Shown here: piece after piece, positions 1 to 12,703 of the stretch | How the letters are laid out: each line of letters opens with the position of its first letter | Numbering within the stretch: position 1 is the first letter of the stretch | Translations under genes and position numbers: made by a program | Notes under the pieces: model-generated | The model's input: the letters and a program-made list of their open reading frames with translations, nothing else | Database searches by the model: none | Told to the model about the DNA's origin: nothing | Assembly (NCBI RefSeq): GCF_900113695.1 | Contig: NZ_FOQH01000003.1 | Span: 496,001 to 560,000 of the forward strand | Direction: 5' to 3' | Source: Albimonas pacifica | GTDB taxonomy: Bacteria; Pseudomonadota; Alphaproteobacteria; Rhodobacterales; Rhodobacteraceae | Length of the DNA stretch: 64,000 nucleotides

Positions 1-863
1 AGCCAGTCGACCTCCAGCGCCTCGGACGGGTCGCCGAAGCGGGCGACGACGAACTCCAGCGTCTGCACGCCCGCGTCGCCCTCGACGATCGAGGCGGGGG
101 CGGAGACGGAGACCGAGACCGGGATCTCCCCGTCGGTCACCTCCCACCACCAGACGCCGGGGACGCCGGTGTTGCCGGGCGTGCTCTCGAGCGCGAGCAT
201 GCCGGCCTGGTCGCCGGACGGGGGCAGCTCGAAATAGGCGCCGTCGACGCCCGCGGTCCAGCCGGCGCGCGCGGCGGCGCCCCCCAGGCCCCCCTCGCCG
301 CCCGAGGCGTCGCCGGCGGTCCAGTTCACGTTCTCGTAGCGGAACATGATGTTGAAGTCGCCGGCCGACCGCCCGTCCTGGCCCGAGGCGTCCTCGAGCA
401 CGATCTGGAAGGCGGAGGTCCGCTCGCTCCCGTAGGCGTAGTGGCCCACGTCGTCCCAGGTGATCGTCACGCGGTCGAGGACGGGGTCGACGTCGTACCA
501 CACCAGGTTCGAGCCGGTGGAATTCCCCCCGGGGCTGACGGCCGTGGGCCCGGAGCGGGTGTCGACGTCGGCGAAGAAGGCGAACAGGCCGGCGGTGGAG
601 CCGGCGGTGATCGCGAAGGGGGTGAAGCTCGCCAGCGGCTGGGCGAAGGTGACGTTGCCGTTGGTATTGACGTAGAGGCCCGTGTACTCGGTCCCGAAGA
701 AGCGCAGCCCGGTCTCGAACACGGCCGTGAGGTCGACGAACGCCGAATGGCCGTCGTCGCTGCGCGCGACCGACCCCTCGCCGAAGCCCGCCTCGCCGCC
801 CAGTCCGTCGATCAGGACCCCGCCCGGGTGCGCCGGGTCGTCGATCAGGCTCGAACCCGCCAT
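1..863 (-). CDS. NIDO-domain and Calx-beta extracellular protein (5' part only)
   Basis: The gene starts with ATG at 863 after a strong GGGAGGAGA ribosome-binding site and runs off the left edge, so about 287 residues are visible and the C-terminus is missing. Residues about 40-225 look like a nidogen-type NIDO domain: the run LYVNTNGNVTF, then LFAFFADVDTR, then FNIMFRYENVNW. From about residue 250 a Calx-beta-like segment begins (VSAPASIVEGDAGVQTLEF). There is no N-terminal signal peptide, which in this domain context suggests type I (RTX-like) secretion or a very large adhesin. No glycine-rich calcium repeats are visible, but they would lie beyond the edge. The exact function is unknown. 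Confidence 0.8.
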   Translation of the reverse strand, partial: MAGSSLIDDPAHPGGVLIDGLGGEAGFGEGSVARSDDGHSAFVDLTAVFETGLRFFGTEYTGLYVNTNGNVTFAQPLASFTPFAITAGSTAGLFAFFADVDTRSGPTAVSPGGNSTGSNLVWYDVDPVLDRVTITWDDVGHYAYGSERTSAFQIVLEDASGQDGRSAGDFNIMFRYENVNWTAGDASGGEGGLGGAAARAGWTAGVDGAYFELPPSGDQAGMLALESTPGNTGVPGVWWWEVTDGEIPVSVSVSAPASIVEGDAGVQTLEFVVARFGDPSEALEVDW

Positions 864-1419
864 GGCTCGTCTCCTCCCACATGCGATGCCGGCGCGCCGT
901 CTCATCCGGCATGCCGTCCGGCCCCCCGGGCCGCCGACCTGCGTCGCGCGGCCATGCGGGCCGCGCGGGACGCGCGAAGCTGAACCTGCACCCCCCCGTC
1001 CCGGCCGGTCGCGCAGGGGCCCGGCGGCGGGCGGGGTCGCCTCGGCCGGGTCCGAGTCGTCTTGTCTCCCAAGACGACGAACGAATTGCTAACGCCGCGT
1101 CCCGATATCGGAAACGGCTGATTAAGCAACATGAATGCAGCCGCAAGCATCTCCGGGCCGAGGCCCGGCCGGCTCACGATTTGTTAAGCTTCGCGCCGGA
1201 TCTCTTGGCCGGCCGGGGGCCGCGGCGTGGCCGCCGGGACCGGCCGCGTCGGTCCGCTTGGGGGCGCGCCCTTGAAGGCCCCCCGGCGAAGGCATAGGAC
1301 AGAAGGGCGAGTTTCTCTGATCGCCCTCTCCGCGCCCGTCCGGGTCCGCGCGACGGCGCCCGCCATGACCCCTCCCGCGCCCGTTCAGGGCCGCGCGCCC
1401 GCATCCGAAAGGCCGATCC
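864..1419. other. Intergenic region between the NIDO gene and clpP
   Basis: About 555 bases lie between two divergent genes. Most of it is GC-rich without a convincing reading frame. An AT-richer island at about 1080-1140 holds the 10-base palindrome CCGATATCGG (1102-1111) and could carry the promoter or operator of the NIDO gene. The clpP promoter should lie nearer 1270-1310. Confidence 0.6.
1271..1297 (+). promoter_or_regulatory. Possible heat-shock type promoter of clpP
   Basis: CTTGAA at 1271-1276 resembles the -35 element of RpoH promoters. A CATAGG-like -10 follows after about 18 bases (1293). clpP is a usual RpoH target in this class, so the match is sensible, but the -10 is weak and the call is an inference. 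Confidence 0.3.
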
Positions 1420-2052
1420 ATGAAGGACCCCGTCGAGCATTACATGAACACCCTGGTCCCGATGGTGGTCGAGCAGACCGCCCGGGGCGAGCGCGCCTAC
1501 GACATCTTCTCGCGCCTGCTGAAGGAGCGGATCATCTTCGTCTCGGGGCCTGTCCATGACGGCATGTCGACCCTGATCGTGGCGCAGCTGCTGTTCCTCG
1601 AGGCCGAGAATCCCAAGAAGGAGATCTCGATGTACATCAACTCCCCGGGCGGGGTGGTGACGTCGGGGCTCTCGATCTACGACACGATGCAGTACATCCG
1701 GCCGAAGGTCTCGACGCTGTGCGTGGGGCAGGCGGCCTCGATGGGCTCGCTGCTGCTGACCGCGGGGGCGAAGGACATGCGCTTCTCGCTGCCCAACTCC
1801 CGGATCATGGTCCACCAGCCCTCCGGCGGCTACCAGGGCCAGGCGACCGACATCCTGATCCACGCGCGCGAGACCGAGGCGCTGAAGCGGCGCCTGAACG
1901 AGATCTACGTGCACCACACCGGCCAGGACTACGCCACGGTCGAGGCGGCGCTGGAGCGCGACAACTTCATGAGCCCCGAGACCGCGAAGGACTGGGGGCT
2001 GATCGACGAGATCGTCACCAGCCGCGCCGATCCCGAGGCCCCCTCGGCCTGA
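1420..2052 (+). CDS. clpP: ATP-dependent Clp protease proteolytic subunit ClpP
   Basis: ClpP is the serine peptidase barrel that degrades proteins unfolded by ClpX or ClpA in the cytoplasm. The 210-residue length is typical. The catalytic triad is visible as Ser107 (GQAASMGS), His132 (MVHQPSGG) and Asp181 (ERDNFMS); the spacing from Ser to Asp equals that of the E. coli enzyme. The handle region with YINSPGG (about 72-78) is conserved. The start ATG at 1420 follows GAAAGG. A hairpin follows the stop, and clpX lies about 250 bases downstream on the same strand, so the two may be read together or separately. Confidence 0.98.
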   Translation: MKDPVEHYMNTLVPMVVEQTARGERAYDIFSRLLKERIIFVSGPVHDGMSTLIVAQLLFLEAENPKKEISMYINSPGGVVTSGLSIYDTMQYIRPKVSTLCVGQAASMGSLLLTAGAKDMRFSLPNSRIMVHQPSGGYQGQATDILIHARETEALKRRLNEIYVHHTGQDYATVEAALERDNFMSPETAKDWGLIDEIVTSRADPEAPSA

Positions 2053-2057
2053 TCGGG

Positions 2058-2092
2058 GCGCGCCGGGCTCCGCGGAACGGAGTCCGGCGCGC
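2058..2092 (+). terminator. Hairpin after clpP
   Basis: A 15-base-pair stem (one G-T pair) of GCGCGCCGGGCTCCG with CGGAGTCCGGCGCGC and a five-base loop begins six bases after the clpP stop codon. No T-run follows, so it may act as an attenuator or RNA-stabilising hairpin between clpP and clpX rather than a full terminator. Confidence 0.55.
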
Positions 2093-2302
2093 GGCGCGCG
2101 CCTGCACGGCCGCGCGCGACGACGCGATCACGGTTTCGTCGTCGGGCTGCGTCGGATTTGCGGGGGCTTCGCCCTTGCCTCGGCCGCCGCGGCGTGCAGG
2201 AATGGGAGAAACGCCGGGATTCGCTGCGCGAAGCTAGCGATCCCTTAAGGTTCGAGGACCTACGGTGACCCCGTGGCGCGAACCACGGGGCGGGAGAACT
2301 GG

Positions 2303-3574
<1,272 letters not shown>

Positions 3575-3598
3575 GCCTTCTCTGCCGCGACGATTTCG

Positions 3599-3634
3599 AC
3601 GGGAGCGCCCAACCGGGCGCTCCCGTTTCGTTTG
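3599..3634 (+). terminator. Rho-independent terminator of clpX
   Basis: GGGAGCGCCC (3601-3610) pairs perfectly with GGGCGCTCCC (3615-3624) across a four-base loop, two more pairs extend the stem outward, and a T-rich tail GTTTCGTTT follows. Confidence 0.85.
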
Positions 3635-3695
3635 GGCGGGGCGGGAAGGCGCCGGGATCCAGCGCGGGCCAGTCGCCGCACGCCGGGGAACACGG

Positions 3696-4730
3696 TCACT
3701 TCCGCAGCAGGTGCTGATCCACCCAGGCGCCGGTCTTGGCGAAAGCGGCCTTGGCTTCCGGAGACGCCGGCCGTTGCGCTATGAAGACATGCGGCATGCC
3801 TTCGTACAGATCGAGCTTCACCGTCCGCCCCGACTGGTCGAGCGCCTGATACAGGCGGATGAAGTCGCTCACGAACAACTCCCTGGTGCCGCCGCCCTGG
3901 ATCAGCGTCGGGGGAAAGCCCGCGGCGAAGTCCCCGTAGACGGGCGAAACATAGGGATTCCGCTGATCCGCCTCGTCGGCATAGGCGATCGCGGAGGGAC
4001 CCAGCACAGCCCTGTACGTATAGTTCGCTTCTGCATCGCGGAGCGTTCTGTACGTGTCGCCCGTCTCGGTGACGTCGGCCCAGGGGGACCAGAGGACAAG
4101 CGCGGCGGGCATCTCGAGCCCCTCGTCGCGCATCCTGAGGACGCTTCCGGCCGCAAGTCCGCCGCCCGCGGAATCCCCGGCAAGGACGATGTCGCGCCCG
4201 CCGACGCCTGCTTCAGCCAGCGCGGCGAATACCGAGACGACCTCGCCGGTCGCCTGGTCCCACTGGGCGTGGGGGGCGAGGGTGTACTCTATGGAGATCA
4301 CCTTCAATCCGGTCGCCGCGGCGAAGAGCACCGCCTGCGGGGTCTTGGCGACGCCGAGCACGTAGGCGCCGCCGTGGGTGTAGACGCCGATCCTGTCGTC
4401 GCCGACAGGATCGGCCGGGATGATCTCGACGACTGGAACGCCTCCGATCTCGGTGTCGCGGAACGTGATGCCCAGGCCCGCTGCAAGGACTTCGGCGGCG
4501 GCGGCATTCTGGGCCCCCGCCGCCGTCCGAACCGTCGTCCAGCCGTCCACGTCGTCGGGCGCAGGCACTGTCTGATCGCGGTTCTTGCCCTTTTCGGCGA
4601 AGAAGGCGCTCCAGTCGGGAGAGATCGTCGTGGGCGCCTGCGCCCAGAGCGGCTGCGAGTCCTGGGCCGCTCCCACGGATCCGCTGGCTGCCAGGACGGA
4701 GAAGGCCGTCGCGATCAGGTGCAATTTCAT
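3696..4730 (-). CDS. Secreted alpha/beta hydrolase, hormone-sensitive-lipase family esterase
   Basis: The 344-residue protein has a cleavable-looking signal peptide (about residues 1-22, ending GSVGAA), so it probably acts in the periplasm or outside. The oxyanion motif HGG (119-121), the nucleophile Ser187 in GDSAGGG, an acid in the segment around 286, and His314 (GMPHVF) are the marks of the HSL/acetyl-esterase family; small acyl esters are the likely substrates. It lies on the minus strand between clpX and lon, which sit close together in many alphaproteobacteria, and its codon choice looks looser and less GC-rich than the flanking genes. Both points suggest a later arrival. The substrate cannot be told. 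Confidence 0.88.
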   Translation of the reverse strand: MKLHLIATAFSVLAASGSVGAAQDSQPLWAQAPTTISPDWSAFFAEKGKNRDQTVPAPDDVDGWTTVRTAAGAQNAAAAEVLAAGLGITFRDTEIGGVPVVEIIPADPVGDDRIGVYTHGGAYVLGVAKTPQAVLFAAATGLKVISIEYTLAPHAQWDQATGEVVSVFAALAEAGVGGRDIVLAGDSAGGGLAAGSVLRMRDEGLEMPAALVLWSPWADVTETGDTYRTLRDAEANYTYRAVLGPSAIAYADEADQRNPYVSPVYGDFAAGFPPTLIQGGGTRELFVSDFIRLYQALDQSGRTVKLDLYEGMPHVFIAQRPASPEAKAAFAKTGAWVDQHLLRK

Positions 4731-5210
4731 GGATGTCTCGCCTCCTTGCGGTCGACGCGGGGCGCTGCCCGCTGTCGGTGCATTCGCCGCCGAGGTCGTC
4801 GGTTGCCCCGACCAGAACTAAGGCATCGCCTCCCCGTGCGGATTGTCCTGGATCAAGGGCGACGGTCCGAGCATGGCTGCGGCCGACCTCCGAAGGTCCG
4901 GCACGTCCGCTCCGCAGACATGCGCAATCCTCAAGAGCCCCGGCGTGCTCGGCGGTCAGGCCTGCGGCGGGCGGCGCGACCCGGCTGCCGGGGACGCCTG
5001 CTCCGGCGTGGCCCCTGCCGGGCGGCTCCGCGGATATCAGGGTGAAGTCCCGACCGACCCCGCCCCCGCGACCTTCGACTCCTTGATTCCGCCCTCTCCC
5101 CGCTCCACTTTCAGGGATCGCCGCGCCGCGTATCGCGGGCGGCGACTCCCTCCCGGGATCCCCCCGTCGCCGCTGGCCGGGACCGGGCGATCCGCCGAAA
5201 AGGAAGCACC
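4731..5210. other. Divergent intergenic region between the esterase and lon
   Basis: About 480 bases with no convincing gene. It should hold the promoters of the esterase (minus) and lon (plus). I found no heat-shock promoter with acceptable spacing in front of lon. Confidence 0.5.
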
Positions 5211-7628
<2,418 letters not shown>

Positions 7629-7653
7629 TCGCCGCCTGACGGCCCGAAGACCC

Positions 7654-7686
7654 GACGCCCCGCCTCCTGCCCGGAGGCGGGGCGTC
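7654..7686 (+). terminator. Terminator of lon
   Basis: A perfect 14-base-pair stem, GACGCCCCGCCTCC with GGAGGCGGGGCGTC, and a five-base loop begin 25 bases after the lon stop. Only a short T stretch follows. Confidence 0.75.
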
Positions 7687-7942
7687 CGCGTTTGCGGGCG
7701 GATCCGGGGGCCCGCCCCGGCCGCTGCACCGGCAGCCGGCGTCCCGCGCGAGCGTCACGATGCGGCCCTGCCGGCGCGCCGGGCGGCGGGCGTCCCGCGC
7801 GAGCGGTCCGGGGGCGCCGGTTCGGGGGCGTCGAGCCCCCTCGCCGGCGGCTGCCGCGACGCCGGAGCCGCGGGCAGGGCGCTTGCCCGCGGGCGGATCC
7901 GGCCGCAGGGTGTGGGCCCGTCCCGGCCCCGGAGCCCGCCGC
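7687..7942. other. GC-rich gap between lon and the DUF1185 gene
   Basis: Apart from the terminator just upstream I see no gene or clear signal. The frame of the next gene stays open upstream, but its composition and the lack of a family match make coding unlikely. Confidence 0.5.
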
Positions 7943-8506
7943 ATGACCGACCCCCTGCCTCTCCCGATCCGCAAGCGCCTGCTGTGGCGCGAGACCGTCG
8001 TCGCCGACGCCCATGGCGAGCCCTGCGCGCCGATCACCCGGGTCGCCTCGCTCGCCGTCGTGGCGAATCCCTTCGCCGGGCGGTTCGAGGCGGACCTCTC
8101 GGCGCTGTTCGAACTCGCCCGCCGCCTGGGGCCCGAGATGGCGCAGGAGGCGGTGGCGGCGCTGGCCGGGCCGCCGGTCAGCTACGGCAAGGCGGCGCTG
8201 GTGGGCGTGGCGGGCGACATGGAGCATGGCGGCGCGCTGATCCACCCGCGGCTCGGCGCCGCGATGCGGGCGGCGGCGGGGGGCGGCGCGGCGCTGATCC
8301 CCTCGAACGCCAAGATCGGGGCGGCGGGGGCCACGCTGGACATCCCGCTGGGCCACAAGGACGAGGCCTGGTCCTTCGCCCATTTCGACACGTTGACCGT
8401 CAGCGTCGCCGACGCGCCGCTGCCGGGCGAGATCCTGTTCGCCGTCGCCTTCGCCGACGGCGGCCGGCCGCACCCGCGCGTCGGGACCGGGCCGATGACC
8501 GACTGA
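7943..8506 (+). CDS. DUF1185 / amino acid synthesis family protein
   Basis: This 187-residue cytoplasmic protein matches the DUF1185 family: the N-terminal half has VVANPFAGRFEADLSALFE, then SYGKAALVGVAGDMEHGGAL, then a C-terminal DGGRPHPRVG. The family is annotated amino acid synthesis on weak grounds and has no settled reaction; members often sit beside catabolic enzymes. The start at 7943 follows GGAG and gives the normal length. It lies alone between lon and tRNA-Val, so context adds nothing. The family call is confident and the function unknown. Confidence 0.8.
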   Translation: MTDPLPLPIRKRLLWRETVVADAHGEPCAPITRVASLAVVANPFAGRFEADLSALFELARRLGPEMAQEAVAALAGPPVSYGKAALVGVAGDMEHGGALIHPRLGAAMRAAAGGGAALIPSNAKIGAAGATLDIPLGHKDEAWSFAHFDTLTVSVADAPLPGEILFAVAFADGGRPHPRVGTGPMTD

Positions 8507-8690
8507 CCCCGCGCAGGCCGGGCCCGCGGCCGGCGAGGGGGCGCGAGGTCCCCGGTCCGTCGGTCCGCGCCCAGCCTCGCGCGCGGGGGCCACGCGATGC
8601 CGGCGCGGCCGCGTCGTCGCGCGCAGGCGGGCAGGGGGCCGCCAAGCGGATTGACGCTCCGCGCCGCTTCGCCTATCCCCTCGCGCGACC

Positions 8691-8766
8691 GGGCGGTTAG
8701 CTCAGCTGGCAGAGCGCCTCGTTTACACCGAGGATGTCGGCGGTTCGATCCCGTCACCGCCCACCA
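8691..8766 (+). tRNA. tRNA-Val (anticodon TAC)
   Basis: The 76-base gene folds as a full cloverleaf: acceptor GGGCGGT with ACCGCCC, D arm GCTC/GAGC, anticodon stem CCTCG/CGAGG around loop TTTACAC, and a T arm with GGTTCGATCC. The anticodon TAC reads valine GTA codons, and CCA is encoded at 8764-8766. Confidence 0.97.
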
Positions 8767-8825
8767 TCCGCCGATGCCCCCGCTGGGGCTCCGGTCAATC
8801 AAGGACACTCCACCTAGCGGCCGCC

Positions 8826-8894
8826 TTGTGGCGGGCCACGAAATGCTGTATTTCGTGAGTCCCGTGCATGAGGGACGGGCGCAGGCCTGCGCCC
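8826..8894 (+). promoter_or_regulatory. pyrG promoter candidate with operator-like repeat and leader hairpins
   Basis: TTGTGG (8826-8831) and TATTTC (8849-8854) lie 17 bases apart and could be the -35 and -10 of pyrG. A perfect inverted repeat CACGAAAT-N5-ATTTCGTG (8837-8857) covers the -10, as an operator would. Directly after come GTCCC-N8-GGGAC (8859-8876) and the perfect palindrome GGGCGCAGG/CCTGCGCCC (8877-8894), about 40 bases before the start codon. The signals are seen; their role is inferred. Confidence 0.4.
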
Positions 8895-8933
8895 CTCCGG
8901 CCGTCGCAGGATCGACCACGGGAACCCGCTTAC

Positions 8934-10583
8934 ATGGCGCGCTTCATCTTCATCACCGGCGGCGTGGTTTCGTCGCTCGGCAAGGGCCTCGCTTCCGCCG
9001 CGCTGGGGGCGCTGCTGCAGGCCCGCGGCTACTCGGTGCGGCTGCGCAAGCTCGACCCCTATCTCAACGTCGACCCGGGCACGATGTCCCCGTTCGAGCA
9101 TGGCGAGGTCTTCGTCACCGACGACGGGGCCGAGACCGACCTCGACCTGGGCCATTACGAGCGCTTCACCGGAGTCGCGGCGCGCAAGACCGATTCCATC
9201 TCCTCGGGGCGCATCTACCAGAACGTCCTCGACAAGGAGCGGCGCGGCGACTACCTGGGCAAGACCATCCAGGTCATTCCCCACGTCACCAACGAGATCA
9301 AGGACTTCATCCGCATCGGCGAGGATGAGGTCGACTTCATGCTGTGCGAGATCGGCGGCACCGTCGGCGACATCGAGGGCCTGCCCTTCTTCGAGGCGAT
9401 CCGCCAGTTCTCCCAGGAGAAGCCGGCGGGCGACTGCATCTTCATCCACCTCACCCTGCTGCCCTGGATCGCGGCGGCGGGCGAGCTGAAGACCAAGCCG
9501 ACCCAGCACTCGGTCAAGGAGCTGCGCTCGATCGGCCTCGCCCCCGACGTGCTGGTCTGCCGCGCCCAGACGCCGATTCCGCCGAAGGAGCGGGAGAAGC
9601 TCGCGCTGTTCTGCAACGTGCGGCCGGAGCGGGTGATCGCGGCCCTCGACCTGAAGTCGATCTACGAGGCGCCGCTGGTCTATCACGAGGAGGGGCTGGA
9701 CCAGGCGGTGCTGGACGCCTTCCGCATCTCCCCCGCCCCGCGCCCCGACCTGCGCAAGTGGCACGACGTGGCCGACGCGGTGCACAACCCCGACGGCGAG
9801 GTCCGCATCGCCATCGTGGGCAAGTACACGCAGCTCGAGGACGCCTACAAGTCGATCAACGAGGCGCTGACCCACGGCGGCATCGCCAACCGGGTGAAGG
9901 TCCGCGTCGAGTGGATCGACGCCGAGGTGTTCGAGGCCGACGACGCGCCGGCCAAGCTCGAGGGCTTCCACGGCATCCTCGTCCCCGGCGGCTTCGGCGA
10001 GCGGGGCACGGAGGGCAAGATCAACGCCGCCCGCTTCGCGCGCGAGCGCAAGGTGCCCTATCTGGGCATCTGCCTCGGGATGCAGATGGCGGTGATCGAG
10101 GCGGCGCGGAACCTGCTGGGGATCGAGAACGCCGGCTCCCAGGAGTTCGACCACGAGGCGAAGGACGGGAACGCCCGCTTCGAGCCGGTGATCTTCCACA
10201 TGTCCGAGTGGGTCGAGGGCAACGAGACCATCAAGCGCGAGGTCGGCGACGACAAGGGCGGCACCATGCGGCTCGGCGCCTACGACGCGGTGCTGACGCC
10301 GGGCAGCCGGGTCGCCGAGATCTACGAGGGCACGGACATCGCCGAGCGCCATCGCCACCGCTACGAGGTCGACATCAAGTACCGCGAGCGGCTGGAGGCC
10401 TGCGGGGTACGCTTCTCGGGCCTCTCGCCCGACGGCCGTCTGCCGGAGATCATGGAGCTGCCCGACCACCCCTGGTTCGTCGGCGTGCAGTTCCACCCCG
10501 AGCTGAAGTCGAAGCCCTTCGACCCCCACCCCCTGTTCCGCAGCTTCGTCGAGGCCGCCGTCCGCCAGTCCCGCCTGGTCTGA
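8934..10583 (+). CDS. pyrG: CTP synthase
   Basis: CTP synthase converts UTP to CTP using ATP and glutamine. The ATG at 8934 gives the conserved N-terminus [18 protein letters not shown]; an in-frame start further upstream is not supported. The 549-residue protein has an N-terminal synthetase domain (1 to about 270, with the SLGKG loop and [11 protein letters not shown]) and a C-terminal class I glutaminase domain with Cys380 (GICLGMQ) and the FHPE histidine-glutamate motif near residue 520. It is alone in its transcription unit, with an unusual structured leader. Confidence 0.98.
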   Translation: MARFIFITGGVVSSLGKGLASAALGALLQARGYSVRLRKLDPYLNVDPGTMSPFEHGEVFVTDDGAETDLDLGHYERFTGVAARKTDSISSGRIYQNVLDKERRGDYLGKTIQVIPHVTNEIKDFIRIGEDEVDFMLCEIGGTVGDIEGLPFFEAIRQFSQEKPAGDCIFIHLTLLPWIAAAGELKTKPTQHSVKELRSIGLAPDVLVCRAQTPIPPKEREKLALFCNVRPERVIAALDLKSIYEAPLVYHEEGLDQAVLDAFRISPAPRPDLRKWHDVADAVHNPDGEVRIAIVGKYTQLEDAYKSINEALTHGGIANRVKVRVEWIDAEVFEADDAPAKLEGFHGILVPGGFGERGTEGKINAARFARERKVPYLGICLGMQMAVIEAARNLLGIENAGSQEFDHEAKDGNARFEPVIFHMSEWVEGNETIKREVGDDKGGTMRLGAYDAVLTPGSRVAEIYEGTDIAERHRHRYEVDIKYRERLEACGVRFSGLSPDGRLPEIMELPDHPWFVGVQFHPELKSKPFDPHPLFRSFVEAAVRQSRLV

Positions 10584-10644
10584 CGGCGCCCCAGGGCGCG
10601 CCCGCACCAAGGCCCGCCCCGAAGCCCGAGAGCCCGACACGAAA

Positions 10645-10672
10645 AAGGCCCCGCGGCGAACCGCGGGGCCTT
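10645..10672. terminator. Bidirectional terminator between pyrG and the TPR gene
   Basis: AAGGCCCCGCGG and CCGCGGGGCCTT form a perfect 12-base-pair stem with a CGAA loop. A-rich and T-rich flanks supply tails on both strands; the minus-strand tail (TTTTTC) is the stronger. It serves the two convergent genes. Confidence 0.9.
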
Positions 10673-10708
10673 CTGCATTCCGGGGCGCCGGCGCGTCGCG
10701 CCAGGGCG

Positions 10709-12508
10709 TCACATCTGCAGGAGCATGTCCTTCGCCTTGGCGGCTTCCTTGTTCTCGGGGTCCATCTCCAGGCCCATCTCGAGCTGTTCGCGCGCCTCCT
10801 CCCTCCGCCCGCGGGCGAGGAGGATGTAGCCGTAGTGGTAGCGGATCTCGCCGACGTCGGGCAGGGCCACGACCGCCTTCTCCATCAGCTTCTCCGCCTC
10901 GCCCAGCGAGCCGACCTTGTAGAGCACGTAGCCCAGCGTGTGGGTCACGGCGGGGTTCTCGGGCTGGAGCTGGGCCGCGCGCCGGGCGTAGGTCAGCGCC
11001 TCCTGGTCGCGGCCGAGACGCGAGAGCACCAGGGCGAGGTTGTTCATCGCCGCCCAGTTGTCGGGCTGCCGCTCGGCCACCTGGCGGTAGAACTGGGCGG
11101 CGGGACCGTCCATGCCGGCGCGGTCCAGCAGGGTCGCGTAGATGAAGCGGTCCGGCACGCTGTTGGGCTGCAGGCGCAGCAGCCGCTCGCCCAGGCGCAC
11201 CGCCTCGTCGTCATGGCCCAGATCGCGCGAGGCGATGGCGGCCAGCCGCAGAAGCACCGGCTCCTCGGGGTGGATCTCCAGCCCCTCGCTCGCGACGGCG
11301 AGCGTGCCCTCCACGTCGCCGCGCTCGCGCTCGTACATGGCCAGTCGCACGAAGCCGCCGGCGTCCTGGGGGAACTCCTGCGTGGCGCGCTCGAGGATCT
11401 CGCGCTCGCGCTCGGGGTCCCCGGCGGCGCCGTAGGCCGCGGCGAGCCCGGCGAGCCGGCGCGGGTCGGCGCCGTCGCGCTCCATGCCCGCCTCCAGCAC
11501 CTCGGCGGCGGCGGCGGCCTCGCCCTGCTCGATCAGGACGGCGGCGTAGCGCTGCTCGATCCCGCCGGGCTGGTCGGTCATCTCCATCGCCTCGAGGAAG
11601 GTGGCCTTGGCGGCGTCGACCTCGCCCATGGCGAGCTGCGTCTCGGCGATCTGCACCCGGGGCACGGGGGAGGTCGGCAGCCGCCGGGCGAGCTCCTCGA
11701 ACAGCTCCATGGCCTGGCGGTAGTTGCCCGCCGCGCGCAGCGCCATGCCCAGGCCGAGCTGGTTGGCGGCGTTCTCCGGGTCGACGTCCATGGCGAAGCG
11801 GAACTGGCGCACGGCCGCGTCGGCGCGGCCCTGGCCCAGCATCGCGTCGCCCAGCACCCGCTGCACGGCGCTGTCCACCGTGCGGTCGCGCTGCCAGGGC
11901 GACAGCACCGCCAGCGCGCGGTCGTAGTCGCGCCGGGCGTTGTAGAGGTTGGCGAGGTTCAGCCGCACGCCCGGGGGGCCGCTCTCCTCCGAGGCGGAGA
12001 CATAGGCCTCGTACTGGGCGATGGCGTCGTCGTAGCGGCCCAGGATCTCGTAGACCCGGCCCAGGCGCTCGCGCGCGGCCATCATTTCGGGGTCGAGGGC
12101 GACGGCGGTCTCCAGCGCCTCGCGCGCCTCCTCGATCCGCTCGAGGCCCATCAGCAGCACGGCGCGGTTGATGTGCGGGGCGGGCTGGTTGGGATCGAGG
12201 CGCACCGCCATGTCGAGGGCGTCCATCGCCTCCTGCACGCGGCCCTGCTTGGCGAGAACGGCGCCCAGCACCTCATGCCCCTTCGGCGAGGAGGGGTCGA
12301 AGCGCAGGTAGTTGCGCGCGATCTTCTCCGCCTCCTCGTACTCGCCCTTGGCGAACAGCATCACGGCCTGGTTCAGCGCCTGTTCGGTCTGCTGCTGCTC
12401 CAGGAACGGGTCCATGGAGGCGGCGCGCGCCGGCGCTCCCGGTCCCGTCGCTGCGGCGAGCGCCGCGAGGATGGCGACGGCCGGCAGACGGCTGGCGATG
12501 CGCTTCAT
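10709..12508 (-). CDS. Exported tetratricopeptide-repeat protein
   Basis: From the ATG at 12508 the protein has 599 residues. It starts with a signal peptide (MKRIASRLPAVAILAALAAA, cleavage near APARA) and continues as an almost unbroken array of TPR-like 34-residue units, roughly fifteen by eye, with the usual G-x-Y/A-x-x-A spacing. No catalytic domain is seen. Such periplasmic TPR proteins act as scaffolds in envelope assembly or cell-surface export, but the partner cannot be inferred. A longer start at 12553 would bury the signal peptide. It forms its own unit, convergent with pyrG. Confidence 0.85.
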   Translation of the reverse strand: MKRIASRLPAVAILAALAAATGPGAPARAASMDPFLEQQQTEQALNQAVMLFAKGEYEEAEKIARNYLRFDPSSPKGHEVLGAVLAKQGRVQEAMDALDMAVRLDPNQPAPHINRAVLLMGLERIEEAREALETAVALDPEMMAARERLGRVYEILGRYDDAIAQYEAYVSASEESGPPGVRLNLANLYNARRDYDRALAVLSPWQRDRTVDSAVQRVLGDAMLGQGRADAAVRQFRFAMDVDPENAANQLGLGMALRAAGNYRQAMELFEELARRLPTSPVPRVQIAETQLAMGEVDAAKATFLEAMEMTDQPGGIEQRYAAVLIEQGEAAAAAEVLEAGMERDGADPRRLAGLAAAYGAAGDPEREREILERATQEFPQDAGGFVRLAMYERERGDVEGTLAVASEGLEIHPEEPVLLRLAAIASRDLGHDDEAVRLGERLLRLQPNSVPDRFIYATLLDRAGMDGPAAQFYRQVAERQPDNWAAMNNLALVLSRLGRDQEALTYARRAAQLQPENPAVTHTLGYVLYKVGSLGEAEKLMEKAVVALPDVGEIRYHYGYILLARGRREEAREQLEMGLEMDPENKEAAKAKDMLLQM

Positions 12509-12653
12509 GAAGTCACCCAATCCCAAATTCAGGTCGCGGCCGCCGCTCCCCACGCACGGCCTGACCGCATGGATACACCCCGCGGCGGCGATGCATCAAG
12601 CCGCGGGCGCTCGCGAGGCCGCGAGAGCGGGGCGCGCCGGGCGCGCACGCGAA

Positions 12654-12681
12654 GGGGGCGGACGCCGACGCGCCCGCCCCC
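12654..12681 (-). terminator. Terminator of the acyl-CoA dehydrogenase operon
   Basis: GGGGGCGG (12654-12661) pairs with CCGCCCCC (12674-12681) just after the acyl-CoA dehydrogenase stop. The minus-strand tail CTTCG is poor in T. Confidence 0.5.
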
Positions 12682-12703
12682 TCAGGTCCCGGCGTCGCGG
12701 GGC

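Noticed and set aside
5082-5105. CTTGATTC followed by CCCCGCTC before lon, as a heat-shock promoter
   Set aside because: Only eight bases separate the two elements, too few for an RpoH promoter.
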